Shown piece after piece: positions 41,469 through 48,979 of a DNA stretch of 64,000 nt. The notes under the pieces are model-generated. The model was not told the origin of the DNA. It saw nothing but the letters and a program-made list of their open reading frames with translations, and ran no database searches. Within the stretch, counting starts at the first letter, position 1. Each line of letters opens with the position of its first letter. Location: the NCBI RefSeq assembly GCF_011752625.1, contig NZ_VWXD01000001.1, positions 496,001 to 560,000 of the forward strand, given 5' to 3'. The translations under genes and the position numbers were made by a program. Source of the stretch: Candidatus Pantoea formicae. Its GTDB lineage: Bacteria > Pseudomonadota > Gammaproteobacteria > Enterobacterales > Enterobacteriaceae.

Positions 41469-41587
41469 AAATGCAGAAGAGACAGCAAGTCTGATGATTG
41501 GCGATAGGGACTTAATCGGGTAACTTGAGGTGTCTTACGTTACCTACAAAATAATGACCGCACGCTAAGTTGCAGGAGAGCTCTTTC

Positions 41588-42451
41588 ATGGCCGTTAATC
41601 CCAATATCATCGGTATCGTCAGCGATGAATTCACTAACCCAAATACCGTCACGATGCTGAATGAAATGACGCGCCAGCTAAACGCGCGTGGTTTAGTGAC
41701 ACTGTTGCTGAATGTCGATTCAGCAGAAAACTATCAACGTATGTTGCAGAATGCCGCATCTTTGCCGCTGGCGGGGTTAGTGTTTCTGACATCCCTGTTT
41801 GAGGATGAATTGGATACCGCAGCAAAACTACTGCCTAACGTGACGACGGTGCATTTAAGCCAAAGTCGTGAGGTGGGTGCTGAGGTCGTGATAGCTGATG
41901 GTTTTGATGCGGGTGCCGAGATGGGGTTATTGCTACTGTCTCAAGGGCATCAGCGCTTTGGCTTTATGCACAGCCAAGAGCTTGCCGATCCCGCGCGTCA
42001 AATGACAGGACTGGTTTCCAGTCTTGAGGCAGAACACAAAACGCTGAACATTCAGTTGGTGGCCGGGGCTAACGACCGCGAACAGGCTTATCAGGCCATG
42101 ATGGCCTACCTGAAGAAAACCCGTGCAGCGGAGCGCATTAATGCACTCTTCTGCGAAAGCGATGTGCTGGCCTTTGGTGCATTGCAGGCAGTGCGTGATT
42201 TTGGCCAAGGCGCTCACGTGGCGGTTGTAGGTTTTGACGATGTGGATGAAGCGCGCGCCTCAACCTGGCATCTGACCACTTGGGCACAGCGTCGTGACTT
42301 GCTGGTCAACGAAGCACTGAATCGCTTACTGGAAAACCGTGCGGATACCGGCAACGCCTGGCAGCAAGGTGAGTTGCAGGTGCGTCACTCCCATCACGGT
42401 AAATATGTGCCGGGTGAAATGTCGCAGTGTGGTTGTGCGATTCGACACTAA
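41588..42451 (+). CDS. LacI/PBP1-fold ligand-binding protein lacking a DNA-binding domain
   Basis: 287 residues from the ATG at 41588 (GGAGAG at 41575). The whole chain is a periplasmic-binding-protein-like sensor as in LacI/GalR regulators: IIGIVSDEFTNPNTVTMLNEM, GLVFLTS, the later SDVLAFGALQAV and VAVVGFDDVDEARAS that mark the family. The helix-turn-helix of about 60 residues found at the start of LacI proteins is absent, and no frame just upstream encodes one. No signal peptide is seen, so it stays in the cytoplasm. The C-terminus ends with two cysteines (QCGCAIRH). It may be a co-regulator, a ligand buffer or a decaying regulator. Confidence 0.75.
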   Translation: MAVNPNIIGIVSDEFTNPNTVTMLNEMTRQLNARGLVTLLLNVDSAENYQRMLQNAASLPLAGLVFLTSLFEDELDTAAKLLPNVTTVHLSQSREVGAEVVIADGFDAGAEMGLLLLSQGHQRFGFMHSQELADPARQMTGLVSSLEAEHKTLNIQLVAGANDREQAYQAMMAYLKKTRAAERINALFCESDVLAFGALQAVRDFGQGAHVAVVGFDDVDEARASTWHLTTWAQRRDLLVNEALNRLLENRADTGNAWQQGELQVRHSHHGKYVPGEMSQCGCAIRH

Positions 42452-42458
42452 TTTTATT

Positions 42459-42479
42459 GGGTCGCCTGCCTGGCGACCC
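42459..42479. terminator. Stem-loop between converging LacI-like and PEBP genes
   Basis: GGGTCGCC-TGCCT-GGCGACCC, perfect 8-bp arms. Confidence 0.75.
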
Positions 42480-42486
42480 GCTGCAA

Positions 42487-43029
42487 TCAATTCCCTAAAC
42501 GCCCGACAAGGCTTGCAGAACCCAGCGCGTGACCTTTCAATTTTGCGACTAACTGAGTGTGACTGAGTCCTGCGGGTAAACTGCCTTTCGCCAGGTCGGT
42601 CGCCACCAGCACAAAGTTGTAGTGGTGATAGCCCGCGCCCGCGGGTGGGCAAGGGCCATAATAGTTTTGCGTGCCGGGCGTATTGGTGCCATAGCTAAAA
42701 TCTCCCCCTGTGCTTAACTCACCCTGTTGGAATTTATTACGCGTCGCATCAATGTTGTATGCCAGCATATGCGTCACCCCCAAGCCTTTGGCGCCAGCCG
42801 GATCGGTCAGCAGTAGCACATAACTCTGGGTGCCCACGGGTGGATTCGCCCAATTGAGCGCGGGCGAAAGGTTTTCGCCGCTGCAGGCGAGGTTGTTCTT
42901 ATCATTGCCACCAAATGCTTTCTTCATCACGCCGTTGTCAGCAAAGTCTGCCGACTTAAGCGAAAACGTCGACGCATGGGCAAACAATGGCAGGCTGCTT
43001 AAGCAGAGTACGGTGATTAACTTCTTCAT
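42487..43029 (-). CDS. Periplasmic YbhB/YbcL-type PEBP family protein
   Basis: 180 residues with a signal peptide ending at AHA-ST and the phosphatidylethanolamine-binding-protein pattern: CSGENLSPALNWANPP, LLTDPAGAKGLGVTHMLAYNI, and GTNTPGTQNYYGPCPPAGAGYHHYNF. Bacterial members act in the periplasm; YbcL variants influence host signalling, but most have no known ligand. It is on the same strand as the DHA2 efflux gene with a 57-base gap, so it may be the second gene of that operon and under the divergent LysR regulator. Confidence 0.9.
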   Translation of the reverse strand: MKKLITVLCLSSLPLFAHASTFSLKSADFADNGVMKKAFGGNDKNNLACSGENLSPALNWANPPVGTQSYVLLLTDPAGAKGLGVTHMLAYNIDATRNKFQQGELSTGGDFSYGTNTPGTQNYYGPCPPAGAGYHHYNFVLVATDLAKGSLPAGLSHTQLVAKLKGHALGSASLVGRLGN

Positions 43030-43086
43030 TATTGCTCCTCAACAAGGACGGGTTGTGCGTGCGACAGTCGATCCCACGCGTAAAAA

Positions 43087-44628
43087 TCAGCGCTGGGATA
43101 GCGTCGTTGGCTGACGCGTATGACGCGCCGAATAGAGCACGACGATGGCAGAAAACAGGGCAAATGCGGCAGCGCACAGCAACATGCTGGCAAACCCATC
43201 GGCGTAACTGGTGATGACGAGTGGCTGTAACGAGACCTGATTAGCGGCGTCATACATTGCTAGTGCATGGCTGAAATCACCGGCGATAACCTGTGCGCTA
43301 AAACCGGGTTGAAGGGGCAACTGCGCGTTTAGCATCGCTGATTGTAAATGCCACTGTGTGCTGGCCGCCAGAATCGCACCCAGCGTGGCAAATCCTAACA
43401 AAATGCCGGAAAAACGGGCTGTCGTGCTGATACCCGATGCCATTCCTGCTTGTTGCGGAGGCACGGTTGCCATAATCGCCTTTTGAGTTTCGCCATTGAG
43501 CAGTCCACCGCCGCTGCCGAGTATGGACATACCCGCCAGGCTTAGCAGCAAATGGTGGTGGAACACGGCAGTAGCAATCACCATGTTGCCAAAGGAAACG
43601 GTGACCAGGCCAAGAGCCAGCAAAGTGGCGGCATGCAGGCGTTTGCCGAGCCAGCGCGCCACAACAGGAAACAGCAGCATTGCCAAAGCGAAAGGCAGCA
43701 TACCCGCTCCGGCCATTAACGGCGTCATTCCCTCAACATTCTGTAATAACAGCGGCAGCAATGAGGTCATGACTTGCGCAGTAGCAGCGTAAGCAAACAT
43801 CGCTAATACCGCCCCAATAAAGGGGAACGAGCGGAAAAGTTGCAGATTCAACATCGGCCTGCTTTTGCCACTTTCCACACGGATAAACAGGCCAAACCAC
43901 AACGCGCCAAGACACAATCTGCCCACCACCTCACGGCTCAACCAGCCATGCTGCGGCGCTAATATTAATGCCCAGGTCAAACAGAACATGCCTGCGATAA
44001 ACAGCGCGATGCCAGGTAAATCGAGTTTTCCCGCGTGTTCATGCCTGGATTCCTCAATGTGGCGTGTGACGGCCAGCATCAGCAGGGCACAAATGGGAAT
44101 ATTGACGAAAAATGTCCAGCGCCAGCCGAGCAACGTACTGATCATGCCGCCGGCCAACGGTGCCAGCACCATGGTCAATCCCATCACACCGCCCCAAATC
44201 GCCCATGCGCGGTTACGTGCCTGAGTATCACGAAAGCTGTGCGCGATAATGGCCAGCGCTGGCGCCAGCAGAAATGCGGAGCCAATACCTTGAACCGCAC
44301 GGGCAATATTGAGTGCCAAAACGCTGGTCGCCATGCCACAGGCGAGTGAGGCCAGCGCAAACAGTAAAATGCCGCCGAGAAAGAGTCGGCGTCGGCCAAA
44401 TTTGTCTGCCAGCGACCCTGCCGGCAAAAGAAGTGAAGAAAAGCTCAGCACGTAAGCGCCGATGACCCATTCCATGTCTGCAAAAGAAGCATGCAGACCT
44501 TTAGCGATGGTAGGTAACATGACGCCGACGATATTGGTGTCGATCACCGTCAATGCGCACCCGGTTGAGGCGACGAGTAAAACACGATTCAGATGGCGAT
44601 GGTCAAGGGCGATTGTAGCAGTGGACAT
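43087..44628 (-). CDS. DHA2-family (EmrB/QacA-type) MFS efflux pump
   Basis: 513 residues from the ATG at 44628 (GGAG seven bases upstream); a 20-codon upstream extension has no ribosome site. About 14 hydrophobic segments and DHA2 motifs are present (TVIDTNIVGVMLPTIAKGLHASFADMEWVIGAYVLSFSSLLLPAGSLADKFGRRR, RAVQGIGSAFLLAPALAIIA). Proton-driven export of drugs, dyes or organic acids is the family role. It is divergent from a LysR regulator, with two perfect palindromes between. No membrane-fusion partner is adjacent, so it acts alone in the inner membrane. Confidence 0.88.
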   Translation of the reverse strand: MSTATIALDHRHLNRVLLVASTGCALTVIDTNIVGVMLPTIAKGLHASFADMEWVIGAYVLSFSSLLLPAGSLADKFGRRRLFLGGILLFALASLACGMATSVLALNIARAVQGIGSAFLLAPALAIIAHSFRDTQARNRAWAIWGGVMGLTMVLAPLAGGMISTLLGWRWTFFVNIPICALLMLAVTRHIEESRHEHAGKLDLPGIALFIAGMFCLTWALILAPQHGWLSREVVGRLCLGALWFGLFIRVESGKSRPMLNLQLFRSFPFIGAVLAMFAYAATAQVMTSLLPLLLQNVEGMTPLMAGAGMLPFALAMLLFPVVARWLGKRLHAATLLALGLVTVSFGNMVIATAVFHHHLLLSLAGMSILGSGGGLLNGETQKAIMATVPPQQAGMASGISTTARFSGILLGFATLGAILAASTQWHLQSAMLNAQLPLQPGFSAQVIAGDFSHALAMYDAANQVSLQPLVITSYADGFASMLLCAAAFALFSAIVVLYSARHTRQPTTLSQR

Positions 44629-44710
44629 CTTTTCTCCAGCGAGCAAGGTAGTGAATGCACTACAGCTTGAATCCATCAATGAAGTCATTCAATAAACCGC
44701 ACTGAAGTTA

Positions 44711-44731
44711 TTGTTAGGAAAAACCTAACAA
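44711..44731. promoter_or_regulatory. Palindromic operator 1 in the LysR/efflux divergent region
   Basis: TTGTTAGG-AAAAA-CCTAACAA, perfect 8-bp arms. It is a good candidate LysR recognition site for control of the efflux gene. Confidence 0.6.
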
Positions 44732-44764
44732 CATTTATATTGCTGGCGTTTCGGTTTCCGGTAA

Positions 44765-44782
44765 TGATCGACAGGTCGATCA
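44765..44782. promoter_or_regulatory. Palindromic operator 2 in the LysR/efflux divergent region
   Basis: TGATCGAC-AG-GTCGATCA, perfect 8-bp arms, 24 bases before the LysR start and 33 bases from operator 1. Its sequence is unrelated to operator 1, so it may be bound by another protein. Confidence 0.5.
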
Positions 44783-44806
44783 CCTAAGATAAGTAGGAGG
44801 TAAAAC

Positions 44807-45679
44807 GTGGAATTGCGCCATCTACGCTATTTTCTGGAACTGGCAAAAACGCTGCATTATGGCGTGGCGGCAGAGAATCTCAATATATCCACTCCGACGC
44901 TGTCGGTGCAGATTAATCAATTGGAAGAGGAGTTAGGTGCGCCGTTATTTTACCGTACTCAGCGTAAAGTCGAGTTGACGCAGATTGGCGAAATTTTCCA
45001 ACAGGAGGCGCGAGAAACGCTACAACATGCGGAACAGGCCAAAGCCCGAGTGCGGAGTGCCGCACGCGGCGAACGTGGCTATATCCGCGTGGGCTATGTT
45101 GCATCAGCGCTGTTGTCAGGTGTTTTAACGCGTTTATTGACGTGCTTCAGCGCAGGGGCGCCGGATATCTCAATCAATGCTCGTGAATCAGCCATGGATA
45201 CACTGGCCACACAGGTCAGCGAGCGCACAATTGATGTTGCCTTCGTGCGCGGTCCTGTGCCGTTGCCCGCCGATGTCGGATATAGTGAGGTCGAACAAGA
45301 TCACTTCGCGTTGGCACTGCCGGATAACCACCCGCTGGTTGCGCAAGAACAACCCATCGAACCTGCGCAACTAAAAGGGGAAATCTTTATTTTGCCTGAA
45401 CAAGTTTCTGGCACCGTTACTTTTGCTCAACGTGGCGGTTTTATTCTTAGCCGTAGCTGGTCGGCGGGCAGTTTAAATGAAGTGCTGGCAAATGTCGCAT
45501 TAGGTAATGGTGTCGCGGTAATACCGGCTATCCTGGTGACTCAATTAAAATTACCGGGCATTACTTATCGCGAAATACCCGGTGCCGTTATTCCTTCATC
45601 CATCTGGTTCTTATATCGTAAACGCGAACGTACTCCCGCAGTGAATAAATTGGTACGCATGATTGAACGAAACGCCTAA
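44807..45679 (+). CDS. LysR-family transcriptional regulator
   Basis: 290 residues: a typical LysR helix-turn-helix (LRHLRYFLELAKTLHYGVAAENLNISTPTLSVQINQLEEELGAPLFYRTQRKVELT) and a ligand domain (RVGYVASALLSGVLTRLL, IDVAFVRGP, EDHFALALPDNHPL-like region, LGNGVAVIPA). It is divergent from the DHA2 pump gene and presumably controls it. The start has AGGAGG seven bases upstream. Its stop directly abuts the stop of the converging DUF1289 gene, with no gap. Confidence 0.9.
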   Translation: MELRHLRYFLELAKTLHYGVAAENLNISTPTLSVQINQLEEELGAPLFYRTQRKVELTQIGEIFQQEARETLQHAEQAKARVRSAARGERGYIRVGYVASALLSGVLTRLLTCFSAGAPDISINARESAMDTLATQVSERTIDVAFVRGPVPLPADVGYSEVEQDHFALALPDNHPLVAQEQPIEPAQLKGEIFILPEQVSGTVTFAQRGGFILSRSWSAGSLNEVLANVALGNGVAVIPAILVTQLKLPGITYREIPGAVIPSSIWFLYRKRERTPAVNKLVRMIERNA

Positions 45680-45856
45680 CTATTTTATTTGCAACGTCGC
45701 AACGCGATCCTTCAATGCGCGCTCAATCGCCTTACGGTGATAAGGTGACATTCTCCGCCATTCCTGAGCCTCTTTACGCGTTCGGCCACAAGCGCGACAC
45801 CAGCCATTTTTTCCTTCAAAAATACAGACATCAGTACAGGGTGATTTTACAGACAT
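45680..45856 (-). CDS. DUF1289 Cys-rich small protein
   Basis: 58 residues from the ATG at 45856, with AAGGA nine bases upstream. The DUF1289 pattern is clear: SPCTDVCIFEGKNGWCRACGRT, four cysteines that may bind iron-sulphur or zinc, then EAQEWRRMSPYHRKAIERAL. These proteins are common and uncharacterised (E. coli YdhL-like). It converges on the LysR gene with no spacer, so the transcripts may overlap at their 3' ends. Confidence 0.88.
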   Translation of the reverse strand: MSVKSPCTDVCIFEGKNGWCRACGRTRKEAQEWRRMSPYHRKAIERALKDRVATLQIK

Positions 45857-45989
45857 GGAGATCATTCCTTAGCAGTTTGGCCGCTGCAGCCGGTTAGGGC
45901 GGCAATATCATTCATGGTGTGCATCTCGTGTCGTGATAAGTTGAAAGCGTCATTGCAGTGCCGTAAAATCAAAAAACTCAAAGAAAATA

Positions 45990-46004
45990 TACTATACACC
46001 AGTA
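45990..46004. promoter_or_regulatory. Metal-sensor operator TACT-N7-AGTA
   Basis: TACT-ATACACC-AGTA, 27 bases before the RcnR-like start. RcnR/FrmR-type operators have the form TACT-(G/C-rich, about 7)-AGTA; here the centre is less GC-rich than in E. coli RcnR sites. The surrounding TATACTATACACCAGTATA has symmetrical ends. Confidence 0.6.
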
Positions 46005-46030
46005 TACATAGAGATCAACAGGAGCCTAAC

Positions 46031-46306
46031 ATGGGCCATACACTCAAACATCAGAAAAGCCTGTTAACCCGCGTACGTCGTATTAAAGGGCAGGCAGCTT
46101 CGCTAGAGACCGCATTGGAATCAGGAGAAGAGTGCCTAAAAGTGTTGCAGCAGGTGGCTGCGGTACGCGGGGCTATCAATGGCCTGATGGCAGAGCTGCT
46201 GGAGGGACATATCAAAGAGCACCTGATGAATGACTCGGCCACTGAAGCGGAACGCAGTCAGGATTTGGAAGAGATTGTCAGTGTTATTCGTTCCTATCTG
46301 AAGTAG
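46031..46306 (+). CDS. RcnR/FrmR-family (CsoR-type) metal- or formaldehyde-sensing repressor
   Basis: 91 residues from the ATG at 46031 (AGGAG upstream), all helical. The family pattern is HQKSLLTRVRRIKGQAASLETALESGEECLKVLQQVAAVRGAINGLMAELLEGHIKEHLM. Key ligand positions are His3, Cys35, His60 and His64, the set used by E. coli RcnR for nickel/cobalt; FrmR relatives lack His3 and His64. It should therefore be a metal-responsive repressor, even though overall it is also FrmR-like. It is followed nine bases later by a DUF3147 membrane gene, its probable target. A TACT-N7-AGTA operator lies upstream. Confidence 0.85.
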   Translation: MGHTLKHQKSLLTRVRRIKGQAASLETALESGEECLKVLQQVAAVRGAINGLMAELLEGHIKEHLMNDSATEAERSQDLEEIVSVIRSYLK

Positions 46307-46315
46307 GAGCAAACC

Positions 46316-46666
46316 ATGCTGTGGCTCATCGTAAAATACGCCATCACGGCGGGCATGGTGGTGCTGATCTCTGAAGTTGCGAAACGCAGTGACCGTCTCG
46401 GAGGATTGATTGCAGCACTGCCTTTAGTGACGGTATTGGTCCTGATCTGGATGAAGTTGGAAGGTCAGAGCCAGGCAAAGATCGCCAGCCACGCTTGGTA
46501 TACCTTCTGGTACGTGGTGCCGACCCTGCCGATGTTTGTCGCCTTTCCTTTTCTCTATCAGCGCTGGGGATTTTGGCCCACGCTGGTAGCGAGTTGCCTG
46601 TTAACGATCGTGCTTTTTGTCCTGTGGGCAACGTTGCTAAAGCGCTTTGGCATACAGTTGATGTAG
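46316..46666 (+). CDS. DUF3147 four-segment membrane protein
   Basis: 116 residues, four hydrophobic segments (LIVKYAITAGMVVLISEVAKRSDRLGGLIAALPLVTVLVLIWM, YTFWYVVPTLPMFVAFPFLY, FWPTLVASCLLTIVLFVLWATLLKRF). The SDRLGGLIAALPLVTVL motif is that of DUF3147 proteins. It is coupled to the RcnR/FrmR-type gene with a nine-base gap, so expression should respond to the same metal or aldehyde signal. Function is unknown; a small transporter or export partner is plausible. Confidence 0.85.
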   Translation: MLWLIVKYAITAGMVVLISEVAKRSDRLGGLIAALPLVTVLVLIWMKLEGQSQAKIASHAWYTFWYVVPTLPMFVAFPFLYQRWGFWPTLVASCLLTIVLFVLWATLLKRFGIQLM

Positions 46667-46722
46667 TCTGATTTTTCCTGATTTTTATGCCTTTTCCCGT
46701 TTTCTTTACGCCTTTTTTATAT

Positions 46723-46744
46723 GGGCGCGGTATTAACCGCGCCC
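46723..46744. terminator. Stem-loop between DUF3147 and isochorismatase genes
   Basis: GGGCGCGGT-ATTA-ACCGCGCCC, perfect 9-bp GC-rich arms between converging genes. No T-run on either side. Confidence 0.65.
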
Positions 46745-46750
46745 GTAAAT

Positions 46751-47287
46751 TCAAAATAGAGCGTCAGCCGTTGCTGCAAGTTGGACAAACGGACCCGATA
46801 GCGTCTGGTTGTGATGGGCAATGATCTGGGCTGCGCTAATCTGCCCGTTGTCTGTCGTGCTATGCGCATCGCTGATTAATACCACACGAAAGCCTAAATC
46901 TGCCGCTGCCCGACAAGTGGTATCCACGCAATATTCTGTTTTCATGCCACAAATTACCAACTCTTCAATTTCGGCGAGTTGTAGCGAAGCCAATAGCGTC
47001 GTGCCACGGAAACAGTTGGGGTAGCGCTTCACAAACACACCATCCGACCCGGCATCTATCGCCAACTGTGGAATAAGCTGTGTGAGCGGGCTGCTCTCCG
47101 CAAGAGGCGATCCCTCAGGCCCGGTATGACGGGCTGCAAAGACCGGGGCTTTTACGTCGCGTGCTTGGGCAATTAACCTGTTGATATTGTTGAGCAGAGT
47201 CTCTGCGGCAAAAGGCTGCTGCGGCGCAAAAAACAAGCCGTGCTGCATATCGACAATCAATAGCGCTTTTTTACTTGGGGAGGGCAT
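46751..47287 (-). CDS. Isochorismatase-family cysteine hydrolase
   Basis: 178 residues from the ATG at 47287 (AAAGGAG upstream). The triad residues are visible: Asp in LLIVDMQHGLF, Lys in VFVKRYPNCF and Cys in ICGMKTEYCVDTTCRAA. The CGMKTEYCVD motif is typical of nicotinamidase-like and isochorismatase-like amidohydrolases. It probably hydrolyses a small amide such as nicotinamide or a pyrimidine ureide; the substrate is not evident. It is a single gene. Confidence 0.86.
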   Translation of the reverse strand: MPSPSKKALLIVDMQHGLFFAPQQPFAAETLLNNINRLIAQARDVKAPVFAARHTGPEGSPLAESSPLTQLIPQLAIDAGSDGVFVKRYPNCFRGTTLLASLQLAEIEELVICGMKTEYCVDTTCRAAADLGFRVVLISDAHSTTDNGQISAAQIIAHHNQTLSGPFVQLAATADALF

Positions 47288-47659
47288 GCTGTGTCTCCTT
47301 TCACTGGGTGATGAACGGAGACAATCCCCGTCCATTGGCTGACGGGGTGAAGATTCTGTACGCTACGTTGTCGCTACAGATGCATCCACGCCGCCGCCGA
47401 ATGCGGTGGTGGTGACCTCTGTTGTCAACGTAATGAACCAAGACATAATCGGCTCGCGGCAGATTTGGGAAGAGAATTGACGTTACCACAACATCGAACA
47501 AAATCCCTGTGTTTTTTACGTAGAGGAAAATACCTCAGAGTGGTGACGTCTGCAGGTGTGACAGGCCGCCTTGAGCCAAAAGAAAAGGCTGCAAAGATTA
47601 GAATTGCAGCCATGAATGAAGCCAATGTTATTTATAAAGTTGAGGCCTATAGCCCGGAT
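47288..47659. other. Region without a supported gene
   Basis: About 370 bases between the isochorismatase and YmgB-like genes. A 96-codon plus-strand frame at 47465-47755 runs antisense into the YmgB-like gene and lacks a ribosome site. A short inverted repeat, GAGG-AAAATA-CCTC, is near 47523. I see no RNA gene. Confidence 0.4.
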
Positions 47660-47950
47660 TTAATGCTGTGTGTCTTTGCCCGTATTATCGCGATTGCGAA
47701 AAATGTGTGTGACGTTGTTAGTATCTTTAATCGTTACGCCTTCGGTGTTGGATGATTGCATGTTGTTCATCACTTCTGCCATGGCGCGCTGCAGTGCTTT
47801 TTGGCGGGTTGAGTTAGATTCCATGGATGCCATAAAGCGCAGCTTATCCAACAGGGCGCTATTGGTTATAGGACCTGCTTTTTGCAACAGTTGTAATACG
47901 GCATCGCCCATGACGATATCCGTTAATCTTTCTTCATCACTTCTGTTCAT
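47660..47950 (-). CDS. YmgB/AriR-like connector protein, copy A
   Basis: 96 residues, acidic and helical: EERLTDIVMGDAVLQLLQKAGPITNSALLDKLRFMASMESNSTRQKALQRAMAEV. This pattern (LGxAVxxLL, S-x-x-ALLxKL, then an acidic helix) is that of the small YmgA/YmgB/AriR/YcgZ proteins that connect the blue-light/Rcs and biofilm acid-resistance networks. The C-terminal tail is polar and probably disordered. A second member lies upstream on the same strand; the two together resemble the ymg cluster of E. coli. Family membership is by pattern only. Confidence 0.6.
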   Translation of the reverse strand: MNRSDEERLTDIVMGDAVLQLLQKAGPITNSALLDKLRFMASMESNSTRQKALQRAMAEVMNNMQSSNTEGVTIKDTNNVTHIFRNRDNTGKDTQH

Positions 47951-48076
47951 ACGCGTTCTCTGTTGACCGCAACAGGCCTGCGACAGGTAGCAAAGTGGAT
48001 TCAGTCTAACGTGAAATGACCTATGAGGCGGAAGCCACTTTGTCCGATGTCAGGTCAGCGCGCATGTTCTCGGGGG

Positions 48077-48322
48077 TTATCGCTCGGAGGTAAACATCAG
48101 GCCAATAAGCTGCTGCAAATGCAGTTCTTCTTCCAGACTATCGGCTTGCTCCAAATGGCAAATAAGCTTGGTACACAATGTCTTGCGGCTCAGAGATCGT
48201 CCTGATCGCAGGATCTCCACCACTATTTTCCCCAAGGTTTCCTGCTGAGAAGGCAGAGAGGCTTCATTAAAGTAACGTGCAATCGCATCCAACGTTGATG
48301 AGAGGTTCTTATCCTGACGCAT
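48077..48322 (-). CDS. YmgB/AriR-like connector protein, copy B
   Basis: 81 residues from the ATG at 48322, eight bases after a strong GGAGG; the frame extends upstream but that part is unlikely. The helical core SQQETLGKIVVEILRSGRSLSRKTLCTKLICHLEQADSLEEELHLQQLIGLMF fits the YmgB/AriR/YcgZ family better than copy A does. These homodimeric proteins modulate the RcsCD phosphorelay and biofilm or acid resistance. It is on the same strand as copy A, 127 bases upstream, so the two may be coexpressed. Confidence 0.7.
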   Translation of the reverse strand: MRQDKNLSSTLDAIARYFNEASLPSQQETLGKIVVEILRSGRSLSRKTLCTKLICHLEQADSLEEELHLQQLIGLMFTSER

Positions 48323-48603
48323 GGTTCCATCCTCCAGGTTAACAAATGAGCACAAGGCTTAGTAAAGTTATACAAGGAAAAGCCTGTTGTACAGGAATAT
48401 GGCCAAACATTAGGAAAGCTGTTTTTGCAAAAAGTGCTAGTTCATTAATTACAGATGCTTATATAAAAGCCGCAGTTTTGAGCATCATGAAAAATCAGTT
48501 TTGCTAAAAACAGGGTGTTGAATGGAGGTGTGATACTTAGTATCATAGATTTTGTATGTGGGGGACAAGGAGCGTCCTAATCGAATCACAGTAAGGAGAC
48601 GCC
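48323..48603. other. Divergent control region of YmgB-like and toxin genes
   Basis: About 280 AT-rich bases with promoters for both directions. It contains CCTGT-TGT-ACAGG near 48385 and the operator-like palindrome at 48531. No gene is seen. Confidence 0.5.
48531..48545. promoter_or_regulatory. Operator of the toxin-antitoxin operon
   Basis: TGATACT-T-AGTATCA, a perfect 7-1-7 palindrome 58 bases before the toxin start. It is a likely binding site for the XRE antitoxin, which autoregulates such operons. Confidence 0.65.
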
Positions 48604-48942
48604 ATGGCAATTTATGTGTTAAAGCCATTCGATAGGAATACTAAAACTGAAGGTCTTGACGACGGCAGGTTATGCACTGCAGCGTTAGAGGTCATAGCGG
48701 GCCAGTATGAAGCTAATCTGGGCGGTGGGGTATATAAGAAACGCATTCCTTTGGGCAAAGGTAAAAGTAGCGGAGCAAGAGCTGTCATAGCTTTCAAACT
48801 GGGGAAACACCTCTTTTTTGTTAACGGTTATGCTAAATCAACCGTGAAAAGCACAATGCGAGAAATGGCAGAATCTGATCTCATACTCTATAAGCAGCTT
48901 GCTAAAGAGTTGTTCAATCTCACTTCAGAACAGGCAACGTAG
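48604..48942 (+). CDS. RelE-like toxin of a type II toxin-antitoxin system
   Basis: 112 residues of the RelE-like family in which the toxin gene comes first (PF06296-type). The pattern includes FDRNTKTEGLDDGRLCTAALEVIAGQYEANLGGGVYKKRIPLGKGKSSGARAVIAFKLGKHLFFVNGYAKS, with basic residues expected for mRNA binding. The ribosome site AAGGAG lies eight bases before the ATG. It is followed 37 bases later by the XRE gene. Such toxins cleave mRNA at the ribosome when free. The pair appears intact. Confidence 0.87.
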   Translation: MAIYVLKPFDRNTKTEGLDDGRLCTAALEVIAGQYEANLGGGVYKKRIPLGKGKSSGARAVIAFKLGKHLFFVNGYAKSTVKSTMREMAESDLILYKQLAKELFNLTSEQAT

Positions 48943-48979
48943 GCTATCAATATGGGGAAAATGCGAGAGGTAAAATGTG

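Noticed and set aside
42487..43029. PEBP protein as a virulence factor like YbcL of uropathogens
   Set aside because: Family membership is clear, but the immunomodulatory role depends on variants that cannot be judged here.
47465..47755. 96-codon plus-strand frame as a gene
   Set aside because: No ribosome site, composition unlike a protein gene, and its 3' third runs antisense through the better-supported YmgB-like gene.
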